Assembly: GCF_023634845.1 (NCBI RefSeq)
Contig: NZ_JAMLJL010000001.1
Span: 310,001 to 374,000 of the forward strand
Direction: 5' to 3'
DNA: 64,000 nt
Origin: Flavobacterium amniphilum
Lineage (GTDB): Bacteria > Bacteroidota > Bacteroidia > Flavobacteriales > Flavobacteriaceae
Shown here: positions 55,872-64,000 of the stretch, in pieces
Numbering within the stretch: the first letter of the stretch is position 1
How the letters are laid out: each line of letters starts with the position of its first letter
Notes under the pieces: generated by a model
What the model was told of the DNA's origin: nothing
Seen by the model: only the letters and a program-made list of their open reading frames with translations
The model's database searches: none
Program-made: the position numbers and the translations under genes

Positions 55872-56669
55872 ATGTACGAGCTTGTAAAAGAGGAATATTT
55901 AGGAAATACCAAACGGAGTTACCATAACGCCCAAGGGATTTCCGTGGTTGAAACCGAGTATAAGCAAAAAGTATTTGAAGGCTGGCATTCCCATGAAAAT
56001 GCCCATATTACCCTTTTTATGAAAGGCGGAACCCTTGAAAAAAGGAAAAATACCTATCATACGGTTTCACCCGGGAAATTGCTTTTCTACCATAGTGATG
56101 AACTGCATTTGAATTATGAAACCCAATTTCCTTCCAATAATATCAATATTGAGATAGAACCGGCTATCCTTACTGAATACAATTTTACCGAATCCATGTT
56201 TGAGCAGGCTGTTATTGATAACAACAAAGCCAAGTTCCTGATTTTGAAAATGTATAAGGAATGTTTGGTGAATGATCATTTTACCAATGATACCATCAGT
56301 ATGTTGTTTAGTCAGCTATCCGGGCAATTAGACCGTAAAGAACGGGCGTTGCATTTCCCGCAATGGATTAAGCATTTGTATGAATTACTTAATGACTGTT
56401 GGGACGAAAATCCCGGTCTTCATGATCTTGCCGGTGAACTCAATGTAAATCATATTACTATTTCCAAGCATTTCCCTAAGTATTTCGGATGCACACTGGG
56501 TGAATATATGAGACGTCTGAAGATTGACCATTCCATTGGGTTGATCCGAGAGCACGGACAGAGCCTGACGGAAGTGGCTTTGCAGTGTGGTTTTGCTGAT
56601 CAAAGTCATTTTATCCGGATATTTAAGGAACAAACCGGATTCCTTCCGAAGCAGTTCCAGAAAATGTAA
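55872..56669 (+). CDS. AraC family transcriptional regulator
   Basis: 265 residues. An N-terminal cupin-like sensor (about 15-95, with WHSHENAHITLFMKGG) is followed by a C-terminal double helix-turn-helix (about 170-262: HDLAGELNVNHITISKHFPK; GCTLGEYMRRLKIDHSIGLI; LTEVALQCGFADQSHFIRIF; TGFLPKQFQ). The ligand is unknown. The CPBP gene starts 88 bases downstream and may be its target. Confidence 0.93.
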   Translation: MYELVKEEYLGNTKRSYHNAQGISVVETEYKQKVFEGWHSHENAHITLFMKGGTLEKRKNTYHTVSPGKLLFYHSDELHLNYETQFPSNNINIEIEPAILTEYNFTESMFEQAVIDNNKAKFLILKMYKECLVNDHFTNDTISMLFSQLSGQLDRKERALHFPQWIKHLYELLNDCWDENPGLHDLAGELNVNHITISKHFPKYFGCTLGEYMRRLKIDHSIGLIREHGQSLTEVALQCGFADQSHFIRIFKEQTGFLPKQFQKM

Positions 56670-56718
56670 AGAATGCCTGAAGGCAAATTTCATTCTATTT
56701 TTTAATGAACCGGTGTCA

Positions 56719-56726
56719 TAACTTTG
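56719..56726 (+). promoter_or_regulatory. Probable -7 box (TAACTTTG) of the CPBP gene
   Basis: TAACTTTG matches TAnnTTTG, about 32 bases before the ATG at 56758. Confidence 0.5.
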
Positions 56727-56757
56727 TTCTATCAATTAATCATTAAATGAACAGAGT

Positions 56758-57654
56758 ATGGAAACTAAAAGTAACAAACAGAAAATCATCCATAACCCTA
56801 TTGTGAAGATCATTCTGGGGTTGGTAGTATGCGTAGGAACGGTTGTCATCGGACAGGAGATTGCGGCAAAGTTATTGGAAATGACACCTTTGGAAAAAGA
56901 CTATAGAAACCTGATTAAAGGAATTATTGTTTCGGTTCTGGCCATCGGCAGTTATAAAATCTTCTTTAGGTTTTATGAAAAGAGAGAAATCAGTGAATTG
57001 TCGCTAAACGGACTGGCCAAAAATATTCTCTTTGGAACATTGATTGGTGTGGCGCTCCAGAGTTTAACGATCTTGGTTATTTACATTGCCGGTGGGTTTA
57101 AAGTCCTTTCGGTTAATCCGGTATCGTTTATCATTATTCCGTTGACGGTTGCTTTTACGGTTGGGGTTTTTGAAGAAATCCTTGTCCGTGGTATTATTTT
57201 CAGGATTATGGAAGAGAAGCTGGGCAGTTATATCGCTTTGATTATTTCAGCTTTATTGTTTGGTGCGCTTCATTTGCCGAATCCGGGAAGTACATTCGTA
57301 TCAGCATTATGTATTGCTGTTGAAGCAGGTATTTTATTGGGAGCTGCCTATATATACAAAAGAAACTTATGGTTCCCGATAGCGATCCATTTTGCCTGGA
57401 ACTTCATGCAGTCGGGTGTTTTTGGAGCGGCTACATCAGGAAATGAAAATACAACCAGTTTGTTGAATTCTAAAATTGAAGGAGCAGAGTTGATCACGGG
57501 CGGACAGTTTGGTCCGGAAGGTACCATTCAGGCATTTGTATTTTGCTTGACTGCAGGGTTAATTTTGATGATCTTGAACCATAGACAAAATAAGTTGGTA
57601 AAACCCTATTGGAAAAAGCAAAAAGAGCAAACAGCCGGAGTGGTTACGGCTTAG
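56758..57654 (+). CDS. CPBP family intramembrane glutamic endopeptidase
   Basis: 298 residues, about eight transmembrane helices. The CPBP/Abi motifs are present: GVFEEILVRGIIFRIME (EExxxR, near residue 140), ALLFGALHLPNPGST (His) and PIAIHFAWNFMQSG (HxxxN). These residues form the active site of CAAX-protease-like enzymes. In bacteria the family takes part in prenyl-protein cleavage or bacteriocin immunity; the role here is not known. A terminator follows. Confidence 0.92.
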   Translation: METKSNKQKIIHNPIVKIILGLVVCVGTVVIGQEIAAKLLEMTPLEKDYRNLIKGIIVSVLAIGSYKIFFRFYEKREISELSLNGLAKNILFGTLIGVALQSLTILVIYIAGGFKVLSVNPVSFIIIPLTVAFTVGVFEEILVRGIIFRIMEEKLGSYIALIISALLFGALHLPNPGSTFVSALCIAVEAGILLGAAYIYKRNLWFPIAIHFAWNFMQSGVFGAATSGNENTTSLLNSKIEGAELITGGQFGPEGTIQAFVFCLTAGLILMILNHRQNKLVKPYWKKQKEQTAGVVTA

Positions 57655-57679
57655 ATTTGTTTGGTTAAACAGTTGATTA

Positions 57680-57712
57680 AAAAAAGCGAACCGTAAGGTT
57701 CGCCTTTTTGTT
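57680..57712. terminator. Bidirectional terminator
   Basis: Stem GCGAACC/GGTTCGC (57684-57690 with 57695-57701), loop GTAA, with A- and T-runs on either side, between convergent genes. Confidence 0.85.
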
Positions 57713-59581
57713 TTATTTTTTATAGACATTGTTGGTTCTGTTTACATCGGCCATTATTTCTAAAGGATCGATTACAATTGCTTTGATAGTGTTTTTATCT
57801 TTCGCAATTACAAATTCGTAAGTAGGATACGCCCAATCCCATCCATCCAGAACCGTTCTTTTGATATTGGCAAACGGATTAGGTTTTGTCCAGCGCATCA
57901 ACGTGTTCGGGATGTAGAAGCTTTCGGTTGTGCCGTCTTCATATACTACCGCAATATCCAAAGGCATTGGCGTTCTTCCGATTCTTTCCAAAATCACTTT
58001 GGTGGTTCCGGCTTCCGAATAAACACTTTTAAGGTTATAATCGATAGTGTTGGTGGTTTTGGTCCACTCAGTTAAAAACCAGTCTAAATTAGCTCCGGAA
58101 ACCCTTTCTGCGACGTTTCTGATGTCGTTAGGGTTTGGGTGGGTGAATTTAAACTCACTGAAGTAACGTTTTAAAGTCTTCATTAAGTTTTCGGTACCGA
58201 TGAGGTATTCCAACTGCGTCAGGAATAAATTCCCTTTGCTGTAGGCCTGAATACTGTACGGACGGTTTTCGTCGTAGCGGTCTGCGTGTGTGCCTTGTGG
58301 TTGTTCCTTCCCTGATTTTACCAAGCTTAAATAACCGGCATAAGAATCAGCATGTGGGTTAGCGACTTTCTTTTCGGCGATTTCGTTCATTCCGTAATTC
58401 TCCAGCCAAGTGGTGAAACCTTCGTCCATCCAGCTGTGTTTTGCTTCATTGGTTGCCAATACATGCTGGAACCATGAGTGTGCCATTTCATGTGCTGTTA
58501 CACCCAATAATCCTTCGAATTCACCGGTACCTACAATAAGAGTACACATGGCATATTCCATACCGCCGTCACCTCCCTGAATCACAGAATACTGGTCGTA
58601 AGGATATTTACCTACTGTTCTGTTGTATAACTCCATCAGCTGGGCTGTTTTAGGTTGTAGTTTTTTCCAGTTTTCGATGATTGCCGGTTCGTTCTGGTAT
58701 AAGAAATGCAGGGTTGTCCCGAAATTGGTTTTGTACACATCGTGGATGTATTCTTTGTCAGCAGCCCATGTGAAATCATGTACTTTCGGTGCTACGAAGT
58801 GCCATGTTAAGGTTTTCTGTTTCTTTGGGATGATAACTTTAGTTCCTTCATCCTGGTAGTTGTATCCAATTTGGTTACCGTTTTGAAGATAACCCGTACC
58901 ACCTAAAATATAGTTCTTATCGATGGTGATCTTTACGTCAAAATTGCCCCATACACCGTGGAATTCACGTGCGATATAAGGGTCAGCTTGCCAACCGTCG
59001 ATATCGTATTCGGCCATTTTGGGGTACCATTGCGCCATTGACAATTCGATGCCTTCTTTGTTGTTTCTTCCCGAGCGGCGTATTTGAACTGGAACCTGTC
59101 CGTCAAAATCCATGGTGAAAGTTGTGGAAGCTTTCGGTAACAGAGGTGTTGCCAGATCCACTTCAAGGATGGTGCTGACTCTCTTGTTTGTAACAGCCAC
59201 GCCATCCTGTTTTAAATTGGCCACATACAGATAACCGATTTCATTTGGTTTTAAAGCCGAAATCCTACTTTCCTTAACTTCTTTGTCACCCACTTTAACG
59301 CGGTTTACCATTCTTCCATCAGGATCTTTAATGGCTTTTAGCCTTGCATCCATTGGGCTGTTAGGCTGGAAAGCATTGTTGTATAGATGAAAGAAAACCC
59401 TTTTTAGTGTGTCAGGAGAGTTATTGGTGTAGACCAACGTTTGTTTTCCTTTGTACTGGTAGGTTTTCACATCCATGTTCACCTCCATTTTATAATCGGC
59501 GGCTTGTTGCCAGTAGCCCGGGTTAGGGTTGTTTTGGGCAGAAATTCCGAGAGGCAGTAGTAGTAATAAAAGTTTTTTCAT
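57713..59581 (-). CDS. M1 family aminopeptidase
   Basis: 622 residues from the ATG at 59581, which gives a signal peptide (MKKLLLLLLPLGISAQ); an upstream in-frame ATG at 59629 would add 16 residues. The zinc motif HEMAHSWFQH (HExxH, near residue 363) is followed 18 residues later by the third ligand in WMDEGFTTWLENY, and GGDGGMEYAMCT is the usual GxMEN-like exopeptidase motif in altered form. It is secreted, with no T9SS C-terminal domain. It is 59 bases after the S8 peptidase. Confidence 0.92.
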   Translation of the reverse strand: MKKLLLLLLPLGISAQNNPNPGYWQQAADYKMEVNMDVKTYQYKGKQTLVYTNNSPDTLKRVFFHLYNNAFQPNSPMDARLKAIKDPDGRMVNRVKVGDKEVKESRISALKPNEIGYLYVANLKQDGVAVTNKRVSTILEVDLATPLLPKASTTFTMDFDGQVPVQIRRSGRNNKEGIELSMAQWYPKMAEYDIDGWQADPYIAREFHGVWGNFDVKITIDKNYILGGTGYLQNGNQIGYNYQDEGTKVIIPKKQKTLTWHFVAPKVHDFTWAADKEYIHDVYKTNFGTTLHFLYQNEPAIIENWKKLQPKTAQLMELYNRTVGKYPYDQYSVIQGGDGGMEYAMCTLIVGTGEFEGLLGVTAHEMAHSWFQHVLATNEAKHSWMDEGFTTWLENYGMNEIAEKKVANPHADSYAGYLSLVKSGKEQPQGTHADRYDENRPYSIQAYSKGNLFLTQLEYLIGTENLMKTLKRYFSEFKFTHPNPNDIRNVAERVSGANLDWFLTEWTKTTNTIDYNLKSVYSEAGTTKVILERIGRTPMPLDIAVVYEDGTTESFYIPNTLMRWTKPNPFANIKRTVLDGWDWAYPTYEFVIAKDKNTIKAIVIDPLEIMADVNRTNNVYKK

Positions 59582-59640
59582 GCGTATAAAAATAAAAAGG
59601 AAGGGATTTTTACCCTTCCCCAATATCAATAAATCTTTAA

Positions 59641-61248
59641 TTATTTCTTGGCCATTTTATCAGCCATTTGTAAAGCATTCAAAGCGTTAACGATTTTACC
59701 TGTTTTACTGATTTGCGGTAACGTTGTTTGTCCGCCGTTTTCACCTGCCAGTGTAAATGAAGTTGTTAACGGAGTTCCTGAATCCATTATGATGTGTTTT
59801 ACCTGAGAAGCTGTCAATGACGGGTAGTATGCTCTGATTAAAGCAGCCACACCGGCAACGTTAGGAGCTGCCATTGAAGTTCCCTGTAAATATTCATATG
59901 TATTTTTAGGCGTTGTAGCGTAAATCTTCACACCCGGAGCGAAAATATCCACATTTTCCTTACCGAAGTTAGAGAAGTTGGCCATTAAAGAAGAACCATA
60001 TTCATAGTTCAATGCACCGATTGTTAATACGTTATCAGCATATTCCGGGTTTTTACCGTCAGCATCGTTAGGGAAATTAGGTGCTACATCGATGTCTTTA
60101 GCATCGTTACCGGCAGCATGGATGAACAATACATCTTTTGAAGCGGCATATTTGATGGCGTCCTGAACCCATTGTTTGTTAGGAGAGTAGCTTTTACCGA
60201 AACTACCGTTGATTACTTTTGCACCGTTGTCAACCGCATAACGGATTGCTAATGCGATATCCTTATCATACTCGTCACCGTTTGGTACAGCGCGGCATGA
60301 CATGATTTTAACCAAGTCGGAAGCAACACCGTCACCACCTAAATTGTTGTTGCGCACCTGTGCGATGATACCTGCTACGTGTGTACCGTGTTTAGCACTT
60401 TCTTTTTTAGGGCCTATTACATTGTTGTTCCCGTATTTTGTATCGTTCAGGTCATTAGGGTTGTCGCCTACTACCTTTCTTCCGTCGAATTCAAGGTTGA
60501 GGTTGTAGTTAACCTGGTCGTACACATATTCTTTGAACTCGTTGATTTCCTTGTCGAAAGCCGCTTTGTCACCCCCAATGTTTGACATTACCTGCGTCAT
60601 GATGTTTTGCGCCTGTAATAATCCCTGATCAGTAGTCTTGATGGCTTTCACTTCGGCAACGGTATAGTTTTCCTTACCGATTAGTTTGGTTACGGCATCG
60701 GCAGCAGCCAGGATCATGTCCAACTGTTGTTTTTGCGGAGCCAGTTCAGCCTCTTTGGATTTTAATTCGGCCAATGCATTTTCGTATTGAACAGAACCGT
60801 CGTTTCCTTTTTTAACGATGCGGGTTAATTCCAACTGTTCGTTGTCAGAATCCCCAAGAAAGTTCCATCCGTTGATATCATCGATATAACCATTGTTATC
60901 GTCATCTTTTTTGTTGCCTGCTATTTCTTTTGGGTTTACCCAGATGTTGGCTTTTAAATCTTCGTGTTCGATATCGATACCGCTATCCACAACACCAACG
61001 ATTATTTTGTTGGCTTTCTTTCCTTTCAGGAAGTTGTAGGCCAAATCAACACTCATCCCCGGTACAGTATCTTTACCCAAATCCAAATGACTCCAACGCT
61101 CCAATTGTTTCTCTGTCAGTTTGGTTGTTTTTAAAGGCATTGCATCTATTTTCGCAGGGTCAACGCTAACAATTGCTTTTGGTGCTCCACAGCCTACCAA
61201 AGCCAAAGCGAAAAGACCTGAGATATAAAATGGTTTAAAGTTTTTCAT
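59641..61248 (-). CDS. S8 family subtilisin-like serine protease, lipoprotein
   Basis: 535 residues. The N-terminus ends in a lipobox (LALVGCGAPKA). The catalytic triad is Asp in VGVVDSGIDIEHEDL (near 87), His in KHGTHVAGIIAQV (near 286) and Ser in QGTSMAAPNVAGVAALI (near 454). Between Asp and His lies an insert of about 130 residues rich in Lys, Glu and Gln that may form a coiled coil. No T9SS domain is visible. It precedes the M1 gene on the same strand, so the two may act together in peptide degradation. Confidence 0.94.
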   Translation of the reverse strand: MKNFKPFYISGLFALALVGCGAPKAIVSVDPAKIDAMPLKTTKLTEKQLERWSHLDLGKDTVPGMSVDLAYNFLKGKKANKIIVGVVDSGIDIEHEDLKANIWVNPKEIAGNKKDDDNNGYIDDINGWNFLGDSDNEQLELTRIVKKGNDGSVQYENALAELKSKEAELAPQKQQLDMILAAADAVTKLIGKENYTVAEVKAIKTTDQGLLQAQNIMTQVMSNIGGDKAAFDKEINEFKEYVYDQVNYNLNLEFDGRKVVGDNPNDLNDTKYGNNNVIGPKKESAKHGTHVAGIIAQVRNNNLGGDGVASDLVKIMSCRAVPNGDEYDKDIALAIRYAVDNGAKVINGSFGKSYSPNKQWVQDAIKYAASKDVLFIHAAGNDAKDIDVAPNFPNDADGKNPEYADNVLTIGALNYEYGSSLMANFSNFGKENVDIFAPGVKIYATTPKNTYEYLQGTSMAAPNVAGVAALIRAYYPSLTASQVKHIIMDSGTPLTTSFTLAGENGGQTTLPQISKTGKIVNALNALQMADKMAKK

Positions 61249-61310
61249 GATATGAAATTAAAATTTTGATAAAAGTCTGAATTTTTCGAGTAAATGTAAT
61301 GAATTTAACA

Positions 61311-62171
61311 TTAGATTAATATATCCTCACAGCGGAAAACTTCTTTGAGGCGTACGCCGTTTTCGGTTTGTTCGACGGTGATGATCTGGTTGTGGGCATC
61401 GTGTTCCAGCCATAAATAGTAATTATTGGCAGCAGCAGCATCCAGGAATTTAGCTTTTTCCGGAAGGGTTAAAAGCGGTCTGGTGTCGTACCCCATCACG
61501 TACGGCAACGGAAGATGTCCGGCGGTAGGCAGTAAATCAGCCATGAAGACGATGGTTTTGTCTTGGTATTCGATGTGTGGGATCATCATTTTTTCGGTGT
61601 GGCCGTCGACGTAGAAAATGCCAAAATCCAATTCGGTTGAAATTCCAAAGTCACTTTGAGGGCGGTTTATAAACTTTAACTGGCCACTTTCCTGCATCGG
61701 GAGGATGTTTTCGGCCAGAAATGATGCCTTTTCACGGGCATTGGGTTTAACGGCCCAATCCCAGTGGTTGTCATTGGTCCAGAAAGTTGCCTTTGGGAAA
61801 GCAGTCTCGTAACCGGTGCGGTCTTTGTTCCATATCACACTTCCTCCACAGTGGTCAAAGTGCAGGTGGGTCATGAAGACATCGGTGATGTCATTGCGGT
61901 GGAAACCGTATTTAGCCAGTGACTTATCGAGAGAGTTGTCGCCCCAAAGGGAGTAGTATCCAAAGAATTTATCGGATTGTTTGTCGCCCATTCCGGTATC
62001 AATCAGGATGAGGCGGTTGCCTTCTTCGATAAGCATGCATCGGGCTGCGATGTCGATGAGGTTGTTGTTGTCAGGGGGATTGGTTTTGCTCCAAATGGTT
62101 CTGGGTACTACGCCAAACATGGCGCCCCCGTCCAGTTTAAAGTTCCCGGCTTCGATAGGATATAGTTTCAT
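61311..62171 (-). CDS. MBL-fold metallohydrolase
   Basis: 286 residues from the ATG at 62171. The metal motif is FMTHLHFDHCGGSV (HxHxDH, near residue 105), followed by DGHTEKMMIPHIEYQD and LEHDAHNQIITV. No signal peptide. The family includes lactonases, thiolesterases and other hydrolases; the substrate is not known. It stands alone beyond a 484-base intergenic region. Confidence 0.88.
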   Translation of the reverse strand: MKLYPIEAGNFKLDGGAMFGVVPRTIWSKTNPPDNNNLIDIAARCMLIEEGNRLILIDTGMGDKQSDKFFGYYSLWGDNSLDKSLAKYGFHRNDITDVFMTHLHFDHCGGSVIWNKDRTGYETAFPKATFWTNDNHWDWAVKPNAREKASFLAENILPMQESGQLKFINRPQSDFGISTELDFGIFYVDGHTEKMMIPHIEYQDKTIVFMADLLPTAGHLPLPYVMGYDTRPLLTLPEKAKFLDAAAANNYYLWLEHDAHNQIITVEQTENGVRLKEVFRCEDILI

Positions 62172-62205
62172 AGTTTTTATAATGGTACACAAATTTAGGA
62201 TTATT

Positions 62206-62265
62206 ATTGAAAGATTGAAAGATTAAAAAGATTGTTCGATTATCCGATTATTAGATAGTTGGATT
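62206..62265. repeat. GATTGAAA-type direct repeats, second locus
   Basis: ATTGAAAGATTGAAAGATTA, AAAAGATTG and then GATTATCCGATTATTAGATAG. The first part matches the run at 22431-22470. Confidence 0.65.
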
Positions 62266-62348
62266 GTTTTTAGTTCTTTATGAGTGAGCTAAAGTTCTAA
62301 GAAGTATAACAGTTAAATGATGTATTAATCTAATTACGGTTTTTAATG

Positions 62349-62421
62349 TAGTATACACGACATATACACGCTATATACACGCTATATATACGCTATATAT
62401 GCGCTATATATGCGCTATATA
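62349..62421. repeat. 11-bp tandem repeat array, type CGCTATATA (about six units)
   Basis: Units ATATACACGCT, ATATACACGCT, ATATATACGCT, ATATATGCGCT, ATATATGCGCT follow GTATACACGAC. All have the same 11-base spacing. Confidence 0.85.
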
Positions 62422-62529
62422 TAAATAGTTGAAGAGTAGTGATGTTGAAAGTTGTAAAGTTCTTTATGAAGTGAGTATAACAATATAGAGTCTGATAATA
62501 GGATGATCTAACAATCCTGTTGCAGGTTA

Positions 62530-62578
62530 ATGTGCTAAAAGAGTACTATATCAGTACTATATCGGTACTATATCTCTG
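62530..62578. repeat. 11-bp tandem repeat array, type AGTACTATATC (three units)
   Basis: TGTGCTAAAAG is followed by AGTACTATATC, AGTACTATATC, GGTACTATATC and then TCTGAC. The same sequence framework occurs at 22559-22620 (AGTACTAAAAG, AGTGCTACAAC units, TCTTAC). Confidence 0.85.
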
Positions 62579-62676
62579 ACTTATTAAATAGTCAGACCTT
62601 AGGTTCTTTGGGTTTTAGCATTAATTTTCACTAAGTTTGGTGAGGAGTAAAGTTAATTGTAAGCAGAACCATTTGA

Positions 62677-62937
62677 ATGAAGAAAATGATAGTTGCATTT
62701 TTTCTGACTGTATTGATTGTAATGGCAATCTTTTCTATCTGTGTTTTTATTGACCGTTTGGGGATGCCGTTTAATGCGGAAGGGCATTATTTTGATGAAA
62801 GTTCAGGGGTAACCTATCAGGAGCAATCGGTATCGGTTTATGGGGTTTTGTCTGCATTGCTTGTATTGCTTACGTTGGTAACGGGATTATTTGCCGGGAA
62901 ATATTTGGTGACTGAGAATTCCAATCTTACTGAATAA
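62677..62937 (+). CDS. Small two-helix membrane protein, unknown
   Basis: 86 residues with two transmembrane helices (about 5-25 and 52-75) and a short, acidic periplasmic loop (YFDESSGVTYQEQSV). No family recognised. It is 32 bases before the DKNYY-like gene. Confidence 0.65.
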   Translation: MKKMIVAFFLTVLIVMAIFSICVFIDRLGMPFNAEGHYFDESSGVTYQEQSVSVYGVLSALLVLLTLVTGLFAGKYLVTENSNLTE

Positions 62938-62969
62938 ATTGTACAGCAAATTATTGTGATATCATCAAA

Positions 62970-63551
62970 ATGAAGTCCATGAAAAACATAAGCCTGATCA
63001 TATTACTGTTTTTAGTTTCCCTGACCGTACTTGGACAGACAACTGAAAAACATTATTCTTCCTGTGGCAGTAAAGAAAACCGATGTGCCTGTGTGGTTGA
63101 GTACGCGTTGAAGGACAGTGTGCAATTGACCCATATTAAAAATCAGTTTTACAGAAGCAGTTCCGGCCATTTATATGAGAAAACGGATGCTGCTACCCGG
63201 GATGGGAAGGATTTTATCGCTTATTTTGCCGGTTGTATTTCGCAGGAAGTCGACCCGTTCAGTTTTGTTGAACTTGACGGGTGGTTTGCCAAGGACCGGA
63301 ACAATGTGTATTACTTCAGGCCGGTGAGTGGCGGAATGCAAATTGTCAAACTGGAAAAAGCCGATACCAAAACCTTCCGGATCTTTGAAGGGATTTATAT
63401 TTTGGGCATTGACAAGAACTATCTTTATAACGAAACCGATATTGTGAAGGAAATTGATGTGCGGAATTATAAAGTCTGCAAGAATGAAACTGATGATGGA
63501 CGAACCGTAAAGATTACGAGTGGAAAAGAAACAGTTGAGTTTACGTATTGA
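62970..63551 (+). CDS. Secreted DKNYY-like protein
   Basis: 193 residues with a signal peptide (NISLIILLFLVSLTVLGQ; starts at 62970 or 62979 are both possible). The mature part contains FAKDRNNVYYFRPV and ILGIDKNYLYNETD, the DKNYY repeat type, and several cysteines (CGSKENRCACV). The function is unknown. Confidence 0.72.
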   Translation: MKSMKNISLIILLFLVSLTVLGQTTEKHYSSCGSKENRCACVVEYALKDSVQLTHIKNQFYRSSSGHLYEKTDAATRDGKDFIAYFAGCISQEVDPFSFVELDGWFAKDRNNVYYFRPVSGGMQIVKLEKADTKTFRIFEGIYILGIDKNYLYNETDIVKEIDVRNYKVCKNETDDGRTVKITSGKETVEFTY

Positions 63552-63570
63552 ATTCCTATCCGATTGTAAT

Positions 63571-63607
63571 TAAAACCCGATAGATTATACAATTTATCGG
63601 GTTTTAA
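63571..63607. terminator. Bidirectional terminator near the right end
   Basis: Stem TTAAAACCCGATA/TATCGGGTTTTAA (63571-63583 with 63595-63607) between convergent genes. Confidence 0.87.
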
Positions 63608-63609
63608 TT

Positions 63610-64000
63610 TTAAGCTGTTTGTGTTGTTTCTGTTCTGAATTTTCTCCCTGGAACGATTTTACCTTCTTTTTTGGCCCGGTAATAGAAATAGATACCGATG
63701 CCCAATAGAGTTGTCACGGTGAAAATGGAGTTTTCGACCCCGACTGCACCCCCGTTAAAAATTTCCGGTCCGCCGAATTTAGCCGTGATGATGCGCCCCA
63801 TATCGTTGAGTCCCGTAAGACTTGAACCGTAAAAGAGTTGGGCAAAATTCCATCCTAAATGAAAGAACAGTGGAAGCCACAGCTTTTTAGAGTATACAAA
63901 CAACACCGTCATGGTGAATCCCCATACCAAATCGACGAAGAGACTAAACAGATTGGCATTCGGGTTGAACATGTGCATGGTTTCTAAGAGCATGATAATG
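63610..64000 (-). CDS. Partial CPBP family intramembrane protease
   Basis: The 5' part is beyond the window; the frame is open to the last base. The visible C-terminal part has two or three transmembrane helices and the motif LWLPLFFHLGWNFAQLFYG, which matches the HxxxN motif of CPBP proteases (compare HFAWNFMQ at 57.4 kb). The EExxxR motif must lie outside. Confidence 0.78.
   Translation of the reverse strand, partial: IIMLLETMHMFNPNANLFSLFVDLVWGFTMTVLFVYSKKLWLPLFFHLGWNFAQLFYGSSLTGLNDMGRIITAKFGGPEIFNGGAVGVENSIFTVTTLLGIGIYFYYRAKKEGKIVPGRKFRTETTQTA

Overview
The window looks like a chromosomal segment of a Flavobacterium-type Bacteroidota. The supporting features are a type IX secretion substrate followed by a PorP/SprF-like partner, TAnnTTTG promoter boxes with little sign of Shine-Dalgarno sequences, a moderately AT-rich composition, and core genes typical of Flavobacteriaceae (YugP-type metallopeptidase, DUF3127, DUF3098, ATP-dependent PEP carboxykinase, alkaline-ceramidase-like protein). 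No tRNA, complete rRNA, IS element or CRISPR array was found.

Positions 1-39.8 kb are mostly housekeeping. A gliding/T9SS adhesin enters from the left edge and is followed by its SprF-like partner, then pgk, a LysM lytic transglycosylase, an ElaA-like acetyltransferase, an S41 protease/DUF4349 lipoprotein pair, and an mtgA-oxidoreductase-histidine kinase run. A thiamine operon (thiS-thiC-tenI-like-thiD-thiE-thiG-thiH-thiF) is read leftward from a TPP riboswitch at about 22.33-22.41 kb. After it come tag, truB, a ceramidase-like gene, uppP, a DUF3098 gene, ftsX, fumC, leuS, an Lrp regulator, a saccharopine-dehydrogenase-like gene, pckA and rnpA.

Positions 39.8-55.8 kb are the accessory region. 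It starts with a tight four-gene unit (M15 peptidase, lipoprotein, unknown, patatin). Next is a 13-unit, 21-bp tandem array. Then, all leftward, come an orphan toxin tip with an immunity-like gene between GC-rich palindromic repeats, an 877-aa putative polymorphic toxin with its own immunity-like gene, and two giant paralogues (1223 and 1233 aa) of a family I do not recognise. The giants arose by a tandem duplication of about 4.05 kb that also copied the terminator, the promoter and a leader containing a perfect 14-bp palindrome. An S24/CI-type repressor gene is divergent from the outer giant. I infer a regulated, recombining toxin-immunity locus; the role of the giants is open.

Positions 55.8-64 kb hold an AraC regulator, two CPBP membrane proteins (the second cut by the right edge), an M1 aminopeptidase, an S8 subtilase lipoprotein, an MBL-fold hydrolase and small membrane or secreted proteins. 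Two intergenic regions 40 kb apart (22.43-22.63 and 62.2-62.58 kb) carry the same composite of GATTGAAA-type repeats and 11-bp tandem repeats.
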